Shown here in pieces: positions 8,899 to 19,579 of a stretch of DNA of 64,000 bases (positions within the stretch are counted from its first letter, which is position 1; each line of letters opens with the position of its first letter). This stretch comes from HK1 sp965215295 (lineage in GTDB: Bacteria > Pseudomonadota > Gammaproteobacteria > HK1), in assembly GCA_965215295.1 (NCBI GenBank), contig OZ244045.1, positions 3,224,001 through 3,288,000 of the forward strand, given 5' to 3'. The position numbers and the translations under genes were made by a program. The notes below the pieces were generated by a model. It was not told where the DNA came from and did no database searches. It worked only from the letters and a program-made list of their open reading frames with translations.

Positions 8899-9648
8899 AT
8901 GCAGATCCGATATCGCGAGTGCTCGAATACCCACATCATCTATGATCAGGACGTGCTGCCCGTCCTTGCCACCGACATTTTCGATCATCAGGCCCAGCAG
9001 GATCGATGCGCCCAGGACATACCGGGCCGCGGTGCTCCTCTGTTCTTTCATTTTCGCGGCGTCGACATGAATCTGAAACGCTACCGGCGTGGAGGCATGG
9101 TTCGCCATGTCATCAAGAGTTCCTACCTGTATCCGGGATTGAAGCGGACTCGTATGTGGCGTGAATTCCATCTGCTGGCGGACATGCGGGAGCTCGGCCT
9201 GCCCGTCCCACAGCCCATCGCGGCCCGCTGCGAACGGCTTTCTCCGTTCTCCTACCGCGGAGATCTAGTTACTCGAAAAATCGCCAATACCCGGACTTTG
9301 TCCGAACACATTCGGCAAGCTTCGTTGTCCGACGATCAATGGTCCTGCATCGGTCGTGTGATCGCTGATTTCCATCGGCATGATGTCTACCACGCCGATC
9401 TCAACGCCAATAACATATTGATGGACGATCGTGGTGCAGTATTCCTGATAGATTTCGACAAGGGCGAATATCGGTCGAACACTCGTCAACACTGGAAGCG
9501 GAGAAATCTGGAGCGCCTTTTGCGTTCCTTGAACAAACTACGTGGACTTCATCCTGCATTGCATTTTACTTTTGACGACTGGAAAACCTTGCAATCGGGT
9601 TATTCGGAGCTCAAGGCCCGTCGTCCGGAAGAATCGAAGTTGAGATAA
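8899..9648 (+). CDS. kdkA: 3-deoxy-D-manno-octulosonic acid (Kdo) kinase
   Basis: A 249-residue kinase of the KdkA/InaA group. The N-terminal GRGAPLFFHFRG and YYRGG-like RYRRGG segments match the family. The catalytic loop is HDVYHADLNANNIL (H-x-D-x4-N) and the metal-binding motif is LIDFDKGE. The enzyme phosphorylates Kdo in the inner core of LPS, often where a single Kdo is present. It sits among glycosyltransferases, consistent with core assembly. ATG 8899 gives full family length; a second in-frame ATG at 9067 would remove the conserved N-terminal strand. Confidence 0.9.
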   Translation: MQIRYRECSNTHIIYDQDVLPVLATDIFDHQAQQDRCAQDIPGRGAPLFFHFRGVDMNLKRYRRGGMVRHVIKSSYLYPGLKRTRMWREFHLLADMRELGLPVPQPIAARCERLSPFSYRGDLVTRKIANTRTLSEHIRQASLSDDQWSCIGRVIADFHRHDVYHADLNANNILMDDRGAVFLIDFDKGEYRSNTRQHWKRRNLERLLRSLNKLRGLHPALHFTFDDWKTLQSGYSELKARRPEESKLR

Positions 9649-9667
9649 CCCTTGCCGGAACCATGCC

Positions 9668-11068
9668 ATGCATACATCGCTCGTCACCTCCTCCCCGCGG
9701 AGTGGCCGCCGTCGGGTCGCGATCCTGATTCCGAGCCTGTCCGGTGGCGGAGCGGAACGGATAACGCTTCTCATCGCGGCCGGCCTGCACCGGCGTGGCT
9801 ACGAGGTCGATCTGCTCCTCCATCGTCTCATCTGCCACTATCCCGACGAAGTGCCGGAGGGGTGCCGGCTCTTCTTCTCGTCAAGCCGTAGTGATGTCGA
9901 GACCCGGGAGAGCCTGGAACGCATGGCCGTCACGCCTCGGCCGCTCGCTCCCCGTCCCCGCCCGTGGCGGCTGCGTTATCCGTGGGTTGCTCTGGCCGTG
10001 GCGGCGCGCCGGAGGCAGCCATCGCTGCTCCGGCATACCAAGACGTTTCGCCTGACGGCGGATGTCGTGGCCTATCTGGACCGGGAGCAGCCGGATACGC
10101 TCCTCGCCATGCTGCCCACCGCGGCGGCCGTGGCGACGATGGCCGGATGTCTCGCGCGTCGGCCCGTGCGGATCGTGGCCTCGCTACATAACGAGCTTAA
10201 GCATAAAAAGAGTCGTCATCGGCGCTTTGCACACAACTCCTATCCGTATGCGGACGCCGCGGTGGGAGTTTCCCGTGGTGTTGCCGACGAGCTGGCCAGG
10301 ATCCCCGGCATGACGCCGGACCGGATTCACACCATCTACAACCCCGTCGTGTCGGCGGACCTCATGCGCAAGGCCGACGAGCCGGTCGACCATCCCTGGT
10401 TGAACGGACCAGGGCCCCCGGTGGTCCTCGCCGTGGGCCGATTGCACCCGCAAAAGGATTTCCCCACCCTGCTCACTGCCTTTGCCCGACTCCTGAAGCA
10501 ACGCCCGGCGCGGCTGATCGTGCTTGGCGGGGAGGCGCGTCGAGGCCTGCGGTCGATGCTTCTGTCACAAACGCGGGAGCTGCACATCGCCGAGCATGTC
10601 GACTTTCCCGGCTTCGTGGAGAACCCTTACGCGTTCATGGCGAGAGCGAGTCTGTTCGTGCTGTCTTCCCGCAATGAAGGATTGCCGACCGTGCTGATCG
10701 AAGCAATGGCCTGTGGCTGCCCGGTGGTCAGCACCGACTGCCGGTTCGGGCCGGGCGAGATTCTGGAGGAGGGGCGCTGGGGCGAGCTGGTGCCCGTGGG
10801 CGACGCCAAGACGCTGGCGGAAGCGATGGCGCGCACCCTCGATACGCCGCCCGCCCGCCGCGCCCTGCGGGAACGAGCGGCGCATTTCGATGTCGAGGCG
10901 GCCATCGATCGCTATGAAGCACTGCTCTTCGAGCAAGAGCAGGGTCAGCGCATGCAGTATAGTGCCATGGGCTTCGGGGTCCACGGTCCGCGCCACGTCC
11001 GGAGTGCGATGCCGGCACCGGAACAACCGGAATCTCGTTCCGGTCACGGTAGTCGGATTCTGAAATGA
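9668..11068 (+). CDS. Glycosyltransferase family 4 (GT-B fold)
   Basis: A 466-residue retaining glycosyltransferase. The N-terminal domain starts with VAILIPSLSGGGAER, and the donor-binding domain has VVLAVGRLHPQKDF, FPGFVENPYAFM and the E-x7-E region RNEGLPTVLIEAMACGCPVV. The last ~45 residues after LFEQEQ are low-complexity and may be an extension. It overlaps the next gene by 4 bp (ATGA), indicating translational coupling. Likely LPS core or O-antigen assembly at the cytoplasmic membrane; sugar unknown. Confidence 0.85.
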   Translation: MHTSLVTSSPRSGRRRVAILIPSLSGGGAERITLLIAAGLHRRGYEVDLLLHRLICHYPDEVPEGCRLFFSSSRSDVETRESLERMAVTPRPLAPRPRPWRLRYPWVALAVAARRRQPSLLRHTKTFRLTADVVAYLDREQPDTLLAMLPTAAAVATMAGCLARRPVRIVASLHNELKHKKSRHRRFAHNSYPYADAAVGVSRGVADELARIPGMTPDRIHTIYNPVVSADLMRKADEPVDHPWLNGPGPPVVLAVGRLHPQKDFPTLLTAFARLLKQRPARLIVLGGEARRGLRSMLLSQTRELHIAEHVDFPGFVENPYAFMARASLFVLSSRNEGLPTVLIEAMACGCPVVSTDCRFGPGEILEEGRWGELVPVGDAKTLAEAMARTLDTPPARRALRERAAHFDVEAAIDRYEALLFEQEQGQRMQYSAMGFGVHGPRHVRSAMPAPEQPESRSGHGSRILK

Positions 11069-11883
11069 AGTTTGCCATCATGCTTCCCACCTGCAATCGT
11101 GGCTGGTTGTTGCCGAGAGCCATCGATTCCGTTGTTGCCCAGACTCATCGGGAGTGGTCTTTGTACATAGTCAACGACGGCTCGACCGACAACACCGATG
11201 TCGTTGTCGCTCCATATCTTTCAGATCCCAGGATCCACTACATCAGACTGGACGAAAATAGAGGAAAAATGCACGCGTTGAACATCGCCCTGGACCGTAT
11301 CGTCCCGGACGGCGCGGACTGGTTTACCGTGGTGGACGATGATGACCAATTAGTGGACCGCTGCCTGGAGCTCGTACACGCTGAAGTTCTGCGATATCCG
11401 GACCATGGGCTCATCGTATTCTCCACCGTGCATCCGGACGGAACACCGATTACCCGTATGAAAGTGACGGGGCCGAGAAACTATCTCTGGGCTCGCATGT
11501 TGAGCAGGAAGGTCGTTCATGATGCCCACGAGTTCGGGCTGGTACGTCTATTGAGAGACCAACGGTTCCATGCACCGGCTCGGACCGCCATGATCAGGAT
11601 ATTCTGGGGGGAGTTTTCCCTGAAGGCAGGATCCGTTTTCTGCAACCAGCCTACGAGGATCACGGAATACCTGTGCGATGGGATTACCAGAACGCAGCGT
11701 CGCGGGAGCCGCCGCAGAAGAACGGAAGGACGCCTGAAGCGCGCCATGTTGCGCGCGCATGTCTGGCGCGGCGTCGCCCGGCGTTATCGCCACGCGCACC
11801 TCGTCTACTGCGTGTACGTCAAGCTACTATGGCACGTGGCGCGGTGTCATCTGATATTATGGTTGTTGCCACGTGACCGATAG
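11065..11883 (+). CDS. Glycosyltransferase family 2
   Basis: A 272-residue GT-A enzyme with the classic start FAIMLPTCNRGWLLPRAIDSV, nucleotide-binding IVNDGSTDNTD and metal-binding VVDDDDQ motifs. The C-terminal ~60 residues are Arg-rich and then hydrophobic (CVYVKLLWHVARCHLILWLL), suggesting membrane association. It is translationally coupled to the GT4 gene and ends 14 bp from the convergent waaL gene, closing the rightward LPS operon. Confidence 0.85.
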   Translation: MKFAIMLPTCNRGWLLPRAIDSVVAQTHREWSLYIVNDGSTDNTDVVVAPYLSDPRIHYIRLDENRGKMHALNIALDRIVPDGADWFTVVDDDDQLVDRCLELVHAEVLRYPDHGLIVFSTVHPDGTPITRMKVTGPRNYLWARMLSRKVVHDAHEFGLVRLLRDQRFHAPARTAMIRIFWGEFSLKAGSVFCNQPTRITEYLCDGITRTQRRGSRRRRTEGRLKRAMLRAHVWRGVARRYRHAHLVYCVYVKLLWHVARCHLILWLLPRDR

Positions 11884-11897
11884 TATTCCGTACGGTC

Positions 11898-13211
11898 CTA
11901 TCTCTTGCTCGATCCGTGTTCCGACGCAGCCGATCGGAACTCCAATGCACTGATGGACCAGATCAGGAGCACCAGGCCAAGCAGTCCGTGATCGTCGATC
12001 AGGGTTGTTTGGGCGATTCCGCCGACGAACAGTGTTATCCATGTCCCGCCGGACAGAAGCATCAACTGTGCCATGTGAGGGTCCTTGATAGCTCGTGAAA
12101 AGATGCGAACCGCGTGTTTGAGAATATGAAAAGCGCTGGATACGAAGAACAGAGCGACAAGGATGACTCCCAGCAAACCGCGTTCTACAAGTGTATTGAC
12201 GAATGTATTGTGACCGTCAGTAATGTGGTAGAACTTGTCCCTTTCCTGTTCGTAGCTTCTGCCCTCCGCTGCCAGTTCCGCTCTGAGTCGCGCCGCCGAT
12301 GTCGCTTTCCCGAACTGGCTGGCACCGAATCCCAGCCATAGATGCTGATCATGAATCTCGAGTGCGGTTCGAAAGATATGCAAGCGGTGTGAGGTTATGT
12401 TGCCTGAATATATCCTGTGATTCAGCTCGGCATTGAAAAAATCCAGGTGCCGATCTAGACTGGGGGCGATCGACACGAGCCCCAGCACGGTGATTCCCAG
12501 ACCTGCGAATGTTCGAATCAGCATCTTTCTCCTGTTCTCGATGATCAGGATACTCGTCCAAAGGATACATGTGCATAGCAGAACGGCCAGGGCATTGAAG
12601 CTTCTCATGATGGCCAATAGACCCAATGATGCCGCAAACGCCAGCCATCCCGAGATAGCCAGCGATACCCGGTCGGACGATGTGAGAGCGATTGCCGAGA
12701 CCAGAACAAGCATCACGTAAATCGCGGTGGGATTTGCAGCGCCCATGTTCCGAAGTTTCGGGTACGCGCCCAGCGTCGTATCCTTCCACGAAGTCGCGGC
12801 CGTCATGTCCCACGAGATGAACGCGTCAACGTACGCCGCCAGCCCGCCAAGAACCAGCGCAGTGGTTATCCAGGCAGTCGATTTTTCCTCCCCCTTCCGC
12901 ATGATTGCCAGCGAATATACCGGCAGCGTGATCAGGACGAGCTTGGCGGGCCCCTTGGCGTTCAGGAGCAAGTCACGGGTATCGGAGATGTCTGATGTGA
13001 ATGTCGTCACGAGGGGAAGTACTGCGAATAGTGCAATAGCATGGACGTACAATGGCGCCGTAAGCAGCTCACGGCGGATGCGTCCGGCCGACAGCCACCA
13101 GATGAACAGGGAGGCGATCAGGATATTCTTGAGTGCCTCCGACGTTGGGGTCACGAATACGAGCAAGACAAGCAGGAACACCCCGAAGGATTCGGATGAT
13201 TGACGTTTCAT
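11898..13211 (-). CDS. waaL: O-antigen ligase / WaaL-like membrane protein
   Basis: A 437-residue polytopic membrane protein with about ten hydrophobic segments and one long periplasmic loop (about residues 245-330). The loop holds the family signature DGHNTFVNTLVERGLLGV, including the conserved His. WaaL-type enzymes transfer undecaprenyl-linked O-polysaccharide to lipid A-core on the periplasmic side. A Wzy-type polymerase cannot be excluded from sequence alone, because both share this domain. It lies just downstream of the decayed msbA on the same strand. Confidence 0.8.
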   Translation of the reverse strand: MKRQSSESFGVFLLVLLVFVTPTSEALKNILIASLFIWWLSAGRIRRELLTAPLYVHAIALFAVLPLVTTFTSDISDTRDLLLNAKGPAKLVLITLPVYSLAIMRKGEEKSTAWITTALVLGGLAAYVDAFISWDMTAATSWKDTTLGAYPKLRNMGAANPTAIYVMLVLVSAIALTSSDRVSLAISGWLAFAASLGLLAIMRSFNALAVLLCTCILWTSILIIENRRKMLIRTFAGLGITVLGLVSIAPSLDRHLDFFNAELNHRIYSGNITSHRLHIFRTALEIHDQHLWLGFGASQFGKATSAARLRAELAAEGRSYEQERDKFYHITDGHNTFVNTLVERGLLGVILVALFFVSSAFHILKHAVRIFSRAIKDPHMAQLMLLSGGTWITLFVGGIAQTTLIDDHGLLGLVLLIWSISALEFRSAASEHGSSKR

Positions 13212-13248
13212 CGTTGATCTCTTGATATTGACGGGTCCACGCGGCGGG

Positions 13249-14855
<1,607 letters not shown>

Positions 14856-15542
14856 TAAATAGCTGAGCAGAAATGTAGATCAAAACGGAACTCGGGCGGC
14901 CTTCGAGGATCAGATCAGTTGCCAGACTGAACCTGAGCGTCGAGGAGGCCGCCCGAATGAAACACAGTGTACTCGAGATGACTCGAGCAGTGAGACGCCG
15001 ATTGGAGCGAGTGGTACGCAACAGCCGCGAGAAGGACCACGCGAGGCCGACGTGGACCTCAATCCTCGAATCGGGTCGAGTTGGATGCGCTGCGGCGAGC
15101 AGACCACGGTTCCGACTCCGGGAAAAAATCAGAAGCACTACCTCGCCGGCGCCCTACATGCCCGAACCGGCCGTTTGGTCTGGACCGAACATCACCGCAA
15201 GACCTCGGTGCTGTTTGTGAAACTCCTCGAGCAGCTTCGTCGCCAATATCGGCGGGCCAGACGCATCGTGCTCATCGTCGACAACTACGCCATCCACAAC
15301 AGCCGACAGACACAGCGTTGGATGGCCGAGAACCCGAAGTTCGAGCTTCTGTTCCAGCCCACCTACTCCCCGTGGGTGAACGTCATCGAGCGGCTGTGGA
15401 AGGCCATGCATGACACTGTGACCCGGAATCATCGTTGTCGTTCGATGTTTGAACTGTGCCAGTCGGTCGCACGATTCCTGGAGGTGGTCCAGCCATTCCC
15501 CGGCAACGGCCACGCTGTAGCATATTTAAGATCAGCTATTTA
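14856..15542 (+). mobile_element. IS630-family element, internally deleted (687 bp)
   Basis: Perfect 11-bp terminal inverted repeats, TAAATAGCTGA at 14856-14866 and its complement at 15532-15542, start and end with the TA target typical of IS630. Inside, a transposase start (ATG 14957, MKHSVLEMTRAVRRRLERVV) runs to about 15040. It then continues in another frame as the C-terminal half (DVDLNPRIGSSWM, HYLAGALHARTG, IVDNYAIH, PTYSPWVNVIERLWKA), ending at 15543. Full IS630 elements are about 1.1 kb, so the middle of the transposase is lost and the element is non-autonomous. Confidence 0.85.
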
Positions 15543-15905
15543 GGCGGTTCGCTTCAGGACCCGAATCGTCACCGTATCCCCGTCCTCCCTCACCAGCTCT
15601 GCCTCATATCTCGGCGGTTTTCCCGAAGGCCACCGTTTGCCGCGCTTGGCCATGTCCCCGCGCTTGATCATCCAGCGCCCAATCTCCGCGTGCCTGAACT
15701 CCCGGCACGGATCGCTTTTTCTCCAGAAGGAGGACGTGATATTGCAGTGGACTGTGGCGTGGCCCGGCAGTTCGATGCGTACGCGCTGCATGGTGTGTTT
15801 CCGCGGCAGCAACACGCGGCGGCACGAATCCACGTCCACACGAAAGCCAAAGCCAGTTGTCCCGTTCGTCCAGCCTGCCAGTCTCAATGTCCGATTCGTT
15901 CCCAC
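15540..15905 (-). CDS. Hypothetical protein next to the TIR gene
   Basis: A 121-residue basic protein that I do not recognise. A strong ribosome-binding site (GGGGAGAGG) lies just before the GTG at 15905. The C-terminal half (EIGRWMIKRGDMAKRGKRWP, then YEAELVREDGDTVTIRVLKR) looks like a compact beta-rich domain. Its stop codon uses the TA at the IS630 end; with the IS removed it would read TAG at the same place. It lies about 170 bp downstream of the TIR gene on the same strand, so the two may form an operon. Confidence 0.6.
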   Translation of the reverse strand: MGTNRTLRLAGWTNGTTGFGFRVDVDSCRRVLLPRKHTMQRVRIELPGHATVHCNITSSFWRKSDPCREFRHAEIGRWMIKRGDMAKRGKRWPSGKPPRYEAELVREDGDTVTIRVLKRTA

Positions 15906-16972
15906 TGTCCTCTCCCCAGTTTCCGCCGACGCTTGGCTCGAAATCGTGGCTCGGGCTACACGATTACGTAGCGGTCTGCCGAGGCCAAGGCGCGGGTCTG
16001 TCCATCGGCTCGGGCATCGTCAAGGACGTGCCGCCCGGAAAGCAAGAAAGTGAGGGAATCTCCAAGCCCGATGAGCTTACAAGGAGTTCGATACGTCGCC
16101 CGCGCGTTCGAACACCAGCATTTCAGCCCTGAGGTTCACATCCCTTGTCCTCCACCCGGCTTCCCGCCAAGCGCGTGCATGGCTATGACTGCCTCCATCC
16201 TCGTTCGCCCACCATGCCTGATGGCGGCGCGCCGAAGCCGGCAAATCGAAGCCCAACACAGCCTCGATCTCGCTGAAGGAAGCCCGCCATCGGAAGCCGG
16301 TCCTGGTGATGAGATAGCGGTAAAGAGGGGCGTATTTCCCGCACATCGCCCGGCCCGCTGTCGGCCTGTCCCGGCTCGGAGGCGCGGCGTCCGGGACGAC
16401 TTCTTCCAAGCGGTTCGGAAACTCTTTTTTAGGAGAAAAATTGCTCCGTATCGACTCAACTACCCATTTTATTTCCTCATAGATCTCATTCCAGGCAATG
16501 GATTGATCAGGATAAGAAGATATGGGATGCCCATCTTTCGGCAAGGCCTTGATGTCGTCATCACCAAGCAGATCCTGCCATGAACAGTGGGTTAGTATGA
16601 TTGGAATGCGGAAACTGGACTTGAATTGTTTGGATTCTTCCCACTCCTTCATGCAGGGCTTGGAATCAATAAAATCAGGACTAAGGAGGAATACCAAAAT
16701 GTCAGCAGCCTTCATTTCCTTTTCCACAGCATCGGATATGCGTTGACCAGGAAGGATTTTTTGATCTGACCATTCTAGGATGAGATTCCGTTGACGAAGA
16801 AGAGATAAATGTTTTCCTGATTACCACTCAAGCTAAGCGTAACTTAAGCAGCCGTTCGGGCATCGGCGGCGTCCTGAGCGCCACGTAGACGAGTCTCGGA
16901 ATGATGTCGGGCAGGTCGAATCGGCGATTGAACCGGTACTCGAACTCCGAGAGGTATCGCTGGGCATACTTG

Positions 16973-18267
16973 GGACGCAGGCGTAAATTACATTGTCATC
17001 TGATGGGTTTTGTGTTCTCCTCCTCCGATGAGACGCGATATTGAACTCGAAGCGACAATTGTTGAGAAGTACGCGGCGGTCGAGGCGTATCTTGATGAGC
17101 GCGGGCGTCGTATCTGGGCAGCCACGGAATCACGTGCCATCGGGTATGGAGGCGATGCTCTGGTTTCGGACGCGACAGGGTTGTCGCGCCCGACCATCCG
17201 CAAGGGGCGCCGGGAGCTGGAATCGGGCGGCGCCGAGTGCGGTCGAATTCGTCGTGTGGGGGCCGGACGTCCTGGTATCAAGCAATCGCAGCCGGGTATC
17301 AAACAAGCGCTGGAGAAATTGGTTGACCCGATGACGCGTGGCGACCCGCAGTCGCCGCTGAGGTGGACGTGCAAGAGTCGGGCGAAGCTCGCCGCGGCGC
17401 TGTCGAACGCAGGCTGGAAGGTGAGCACGACGACGGTGGGCCGATTGCTGCACGAGCTTGGCTACCGGCTGCAATCGGTACGCAAGAGTCGCGAAGGGAC
17501 GTCGCACCCGGACCGCAACGCACAGTTCGAACATATCAATGCGAAGGCCGATGAGTTCCTTCAACGCGCCCAGCCGGTGGTCTCTGTCGATACGAAGAAG
17601 AAGGAGTTGGTCGGGGATTTCAAGAACGCTGGCCGGGAGTGGCAGCCGAAGGGGCGACCCGAGAAATCCCTGGTGCACGACTTTCCCCAGGATGCGGCGG
17701 GTAAGGCGATTCCCTACGGCATCTACGACATGGGACGCAACGAAGCATGGGTCAGTGTCGGATGTGACCATGACACCCCTTCCTTCGCGGTGGCGTCGCT
17801 GCGACGGTGGTGGGAGGAGATGGGCACGAGCCGCTACCCCAACGCACGGGAGCTGCTCATCACCGCCGATGCGGGCGGGAGCAACGGGTATCGTTCTCGC
17901 GCGTGGAAGCACGAGCTACAACAGTTTGCCGACGAGACCGGCGTGTGCGTGCACGTCAGCCATTTCCCGCCCGGCACCAGCAAGTGGAACAAGATTGAAC
18001 ATCGGCTGTTCTGTCACATCACCCAGAATTGGCGAGGCAAGCCGCTGCGGACCTTTGAGACCATTGTCGATTTGATCGGCAATACACGCACCGATGCAGG
18101 GCTTCAGGTCAGAGCCGAACTTGATACGAAAAAGTACCCCAAAGGAGTGACGACGACGGATGCGGAGATGGACGCCTTGTCTCTACATCGAAATGAGTTC
18201 CACGGTGACTGGAACTATGAACTTCGCCCGCGGTGAAATTGGAAACTTAATTTCGATCAATCTCCTT
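16973..18267 (+). mobile_element. ISAzo13-type element, copy A
   Basis: About 1,295 bp that appear identical to 27286-28580. The left end reads GGACGCAGGCGTAAATTA and the complement of the right end AAGGAGATTGATCGAAATTA, weak inverted repeats. It interrupts IS1595-A; CTTGGG occurs on both sides, consistent with a 5-6 bp target duplication whose exact edge is ambiguous by a base or two. Confidence 0.85.
17028..18236 (+). CDS. ISAzo13-family DDE transposase, copy A
   Basis: A 402-residue transposase starting at ATG 17028 (an in-frame GTG at 17010 is possible). Motifs: the N-terminal helix-turn-helix (DATGLSRPTIRKGRRELE), SPLRWTCKS, PVVSVDTKKKELVGDFKN (first D), ITADAGGSNGYR (second D) and HFPPGTSKWNKIEHRLF (E). 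It is full length with no break, so this copy should be active. Confidence 0.93.
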   Translation: MRRDIELEATIVEKYAAVEAYLDERGRRIWAATESRAIGYGGDALVSDATGLSRPTIRKGRRELESGGAECGRIRRVGAGRPGIKQSQPGIKQALEKLVDPMTRGDPQSPLRWTCKSRAKLAAALSNAGWKVSTTTVGRLLHELGYRLQSVRKSREGTSHPDRNAQFEHINAKADEFLQRAQPVVSVDTKKKELVGDFKNAGREWQPKGRPEKSLVHDFPQDAAGKAIPYGIYDMGRNEAWVSVGCDHDTPSFAVASLRRWWEEMGTSRYPNARELLITADAGGSNGYRSRAWKHELQQFADETGVCVHVSHFPPGTSKWNKIEHRLFCHITQNWRGKPLRTFETIVDLIGNTRTDAGLQVRAELDTKKYPKGVTTTDAEMDALSLHRNEFHGDWNYELRPR

Positions 18268-19300
18268 GGGTCGAATCGCATGGTAGGTGCCGCGCATGGC
18301 GTTCTTGACGTTGCCGAGAATCGTATTGACCCATCGAAACTCGGGGCGCTCGACGGCGGCTCTGCCGCTGCCCACCACGATCTTGTCATGAGAGCACCCG
18401 GCCGCGCTCACGGCGTTGAAGCACGCCAGGCCATCGGACACCACCCGGGTGCCGGCGCTGAGGTGGTGCTGCGCCCAGGCGGTGATTTCGGTGAGCCGGA
18501 AGCCTGCGACGACGGTGAGCTTCATGCGCAACGGGTGTCCCTCGTCGTTGGTCTCGACCGCGGCGACAAAGGGGGTTTTGCCGGGCGCACCCCGGCCGCG
18601 CTTGCCGCCGCTTCGCTCGCCGCCGAGATAGGCATCGTCGAGTTCGACCCAGCCGGTGAGAGGGTGCTCGCGGTCGCGCTCCATCATCACCTGCATCAGC
18701 TTGTGGCGGATGCGCCATGCGGCGTTGTAGGAGATACCCAGATGGCGGTGCAGCTTCATCGCCGAGACGCCTTTCTTGTCTTGGGTGATGAGGTAGATGG
18801 CCTGGAACCACACCGTCAGAGGCAGCTTGGTGGCCTCGAAGATGGTGCCGGCGGTAATCGAGGTCTGGCGGTGGCAGCGATTGCACTGCTGGAGCTTGCG
18901 GGTGTTGAGTTGGCAGCATCGGTCATGGCCACAGTGCGGACACACGAAGCCATTGGGCCATCGCCAGCGATACAGGGCGTCGAAGCACTGGTCTTCGGTT
19001 CCATAGAGGGAGAGGAATTCGTTGAGGCTGATTCCTTTCTGAAACTGCACTGGGTTGCGTGCCATGAAAATCTCCTCTCGTATCACTGAGTTACATGGCA
19101 GTATTCTATACCAAATGCAGCTTAGATTCGAGTGTAATCAGGAATGTTTTTGCATGGAAGATCGGAAATCCTCATTCTTGTGAGAGTAACTGCAAAAGAG
19201 CCGTACAGGGAATGTTGTTTCAGTTGGCATTGTATGTTACTGAATTTTGGTATGGCCGGGAGCCGCTGGCCTGCATTCTGGTACTCTATGGGTTGCCATG

Positions 19301-19579
19301 CTACAGAGCAGCACTTGGGTATGATGGATGAGGCACCAGCAGGAGCAACAGGGGAAGCAATTCAGAGCCTATCGTCCCGGCGACATCCGATAAGCAGACC
19401 GGAAGCGGTGGCGATTCGGTTCCTGTGCGTCCAAACGCGTGCCTGTCGAAGAAGTCCGGATGCGGCCGAAAACGGCCTGTAGTCCAAGGCGGTTCGCGCA
19501 GTGTGAGCATCTGACCGCGATGCTCGTAACGAGAGTTGGCTCCGTTGCCTGTGAGAGGCATCCAGGTCATTGTTGCCAT
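19301..19579 (-). CDS. Small hypothetical ORF upstream of the TIR gene
   Basis: A 92-residue ORF starting at ATG 19579, eight bases inside the IS1595-B target duplication. Before the IS inserted, a GGAG sequence (now on the other side of the IS near 26530) lay about 12 bases upstream. It ends 70 bp before the TIR start. No family is recognised; the C-terminus (SELLPLLLLLVPHPSYPS) is low-complexity. Coding status uncertain. Confidence 0.35.
   Translation of the reverse strand: MATMTWMPLTGNGANSRYEHRGQMLTLREPPWTTGRFRPHPDFFDRHAFGRTGTESPPLPVCLSDVAGTIGSELLPLLLLLVPHPSYPSAAL

Larger units (their letters stand above)
16828..19086 (-). pseudogene. IS1595-family transposase A, split by ISAzo13 insertion
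   Basis: The N-terminal part runs from 19086 to about 18268. It has a zinc ribbon (CPHCGHDRCC, CNRCHRQTS), then DDE motifs ELDDAYLGG and VVSDGLACF, then FRWVNTILGNVKNAM. The C-terminal 47 residues (RYLSEFEYRFNRRFDLPDI to LKLRLA) are at 16976-16828 on the other side of the nested element. The same protein is recovered from the two halves of copy B, confirming the reconstruction. Confidence 0.9.
16816..19142 (-). mobile_element. IS1595-type element A, carrying ISAzo13-type copy A
   Basis: Ends are imperfect inverted repeats: CCTGATTACCACTCAAGCTAAG on the left (16816 on) and CCTGATTACACTCGAATCTAAG on the complementary right end (to 19142). It is flanked by an exact 8-bp direct repeat, AATGTTTT, at 16808-16815 and 19143-19150, as expected for IS1595. 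Without the nested ISAzo13 element it is about 1.0 kb. It interrupts the TIR gene. Confidence 0.92.
16077..19230 (-). pseudogene. TIR-domain/DUF7662 fusion protein gene, interrupted by an IS1595-type element
   Basis: The two parts are 19230-19143 and 16807-16077 (one copy of the 8-bp target duplication AATGTTTT removed). Joined, they give exactly 819 bp in one frame, a 272-residue protein. Residues 8-155 are a TIR domain: LFCSYSHKNED (beta-A), DQKILPGQRI (BB loop), AADILVFLLSPDF (beta-C/D), and C81-MKE84 with the Glu at the NADase position. Residues ~188-263 match DUF7662 (LYRYL, FSEIEAVLGFDLPASARRH, AWWAN, ARAWREAGW). TIR proteins in bacteria commonly degrade NAD+ or make signalling nucleotides in phage defence. 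The remaining downstream ORF could start at 16727 but lacks the first TIR strands and helix. Confidence 0.88.

Noticed and set aside
16077..16727. Stand-alone short TIR protein starting at 16727
   Set aside because: This frame lacks the first strand and BB loop of the TIR domain; the rest is on the far side of IS1595-A.
19230..19579. The DNA between the two inverted IS1595 elements as cargo of a composite transposon
   Set aside because: Each IS1595 copy has its own, different 8-bp target duplication, so they inserted independently.
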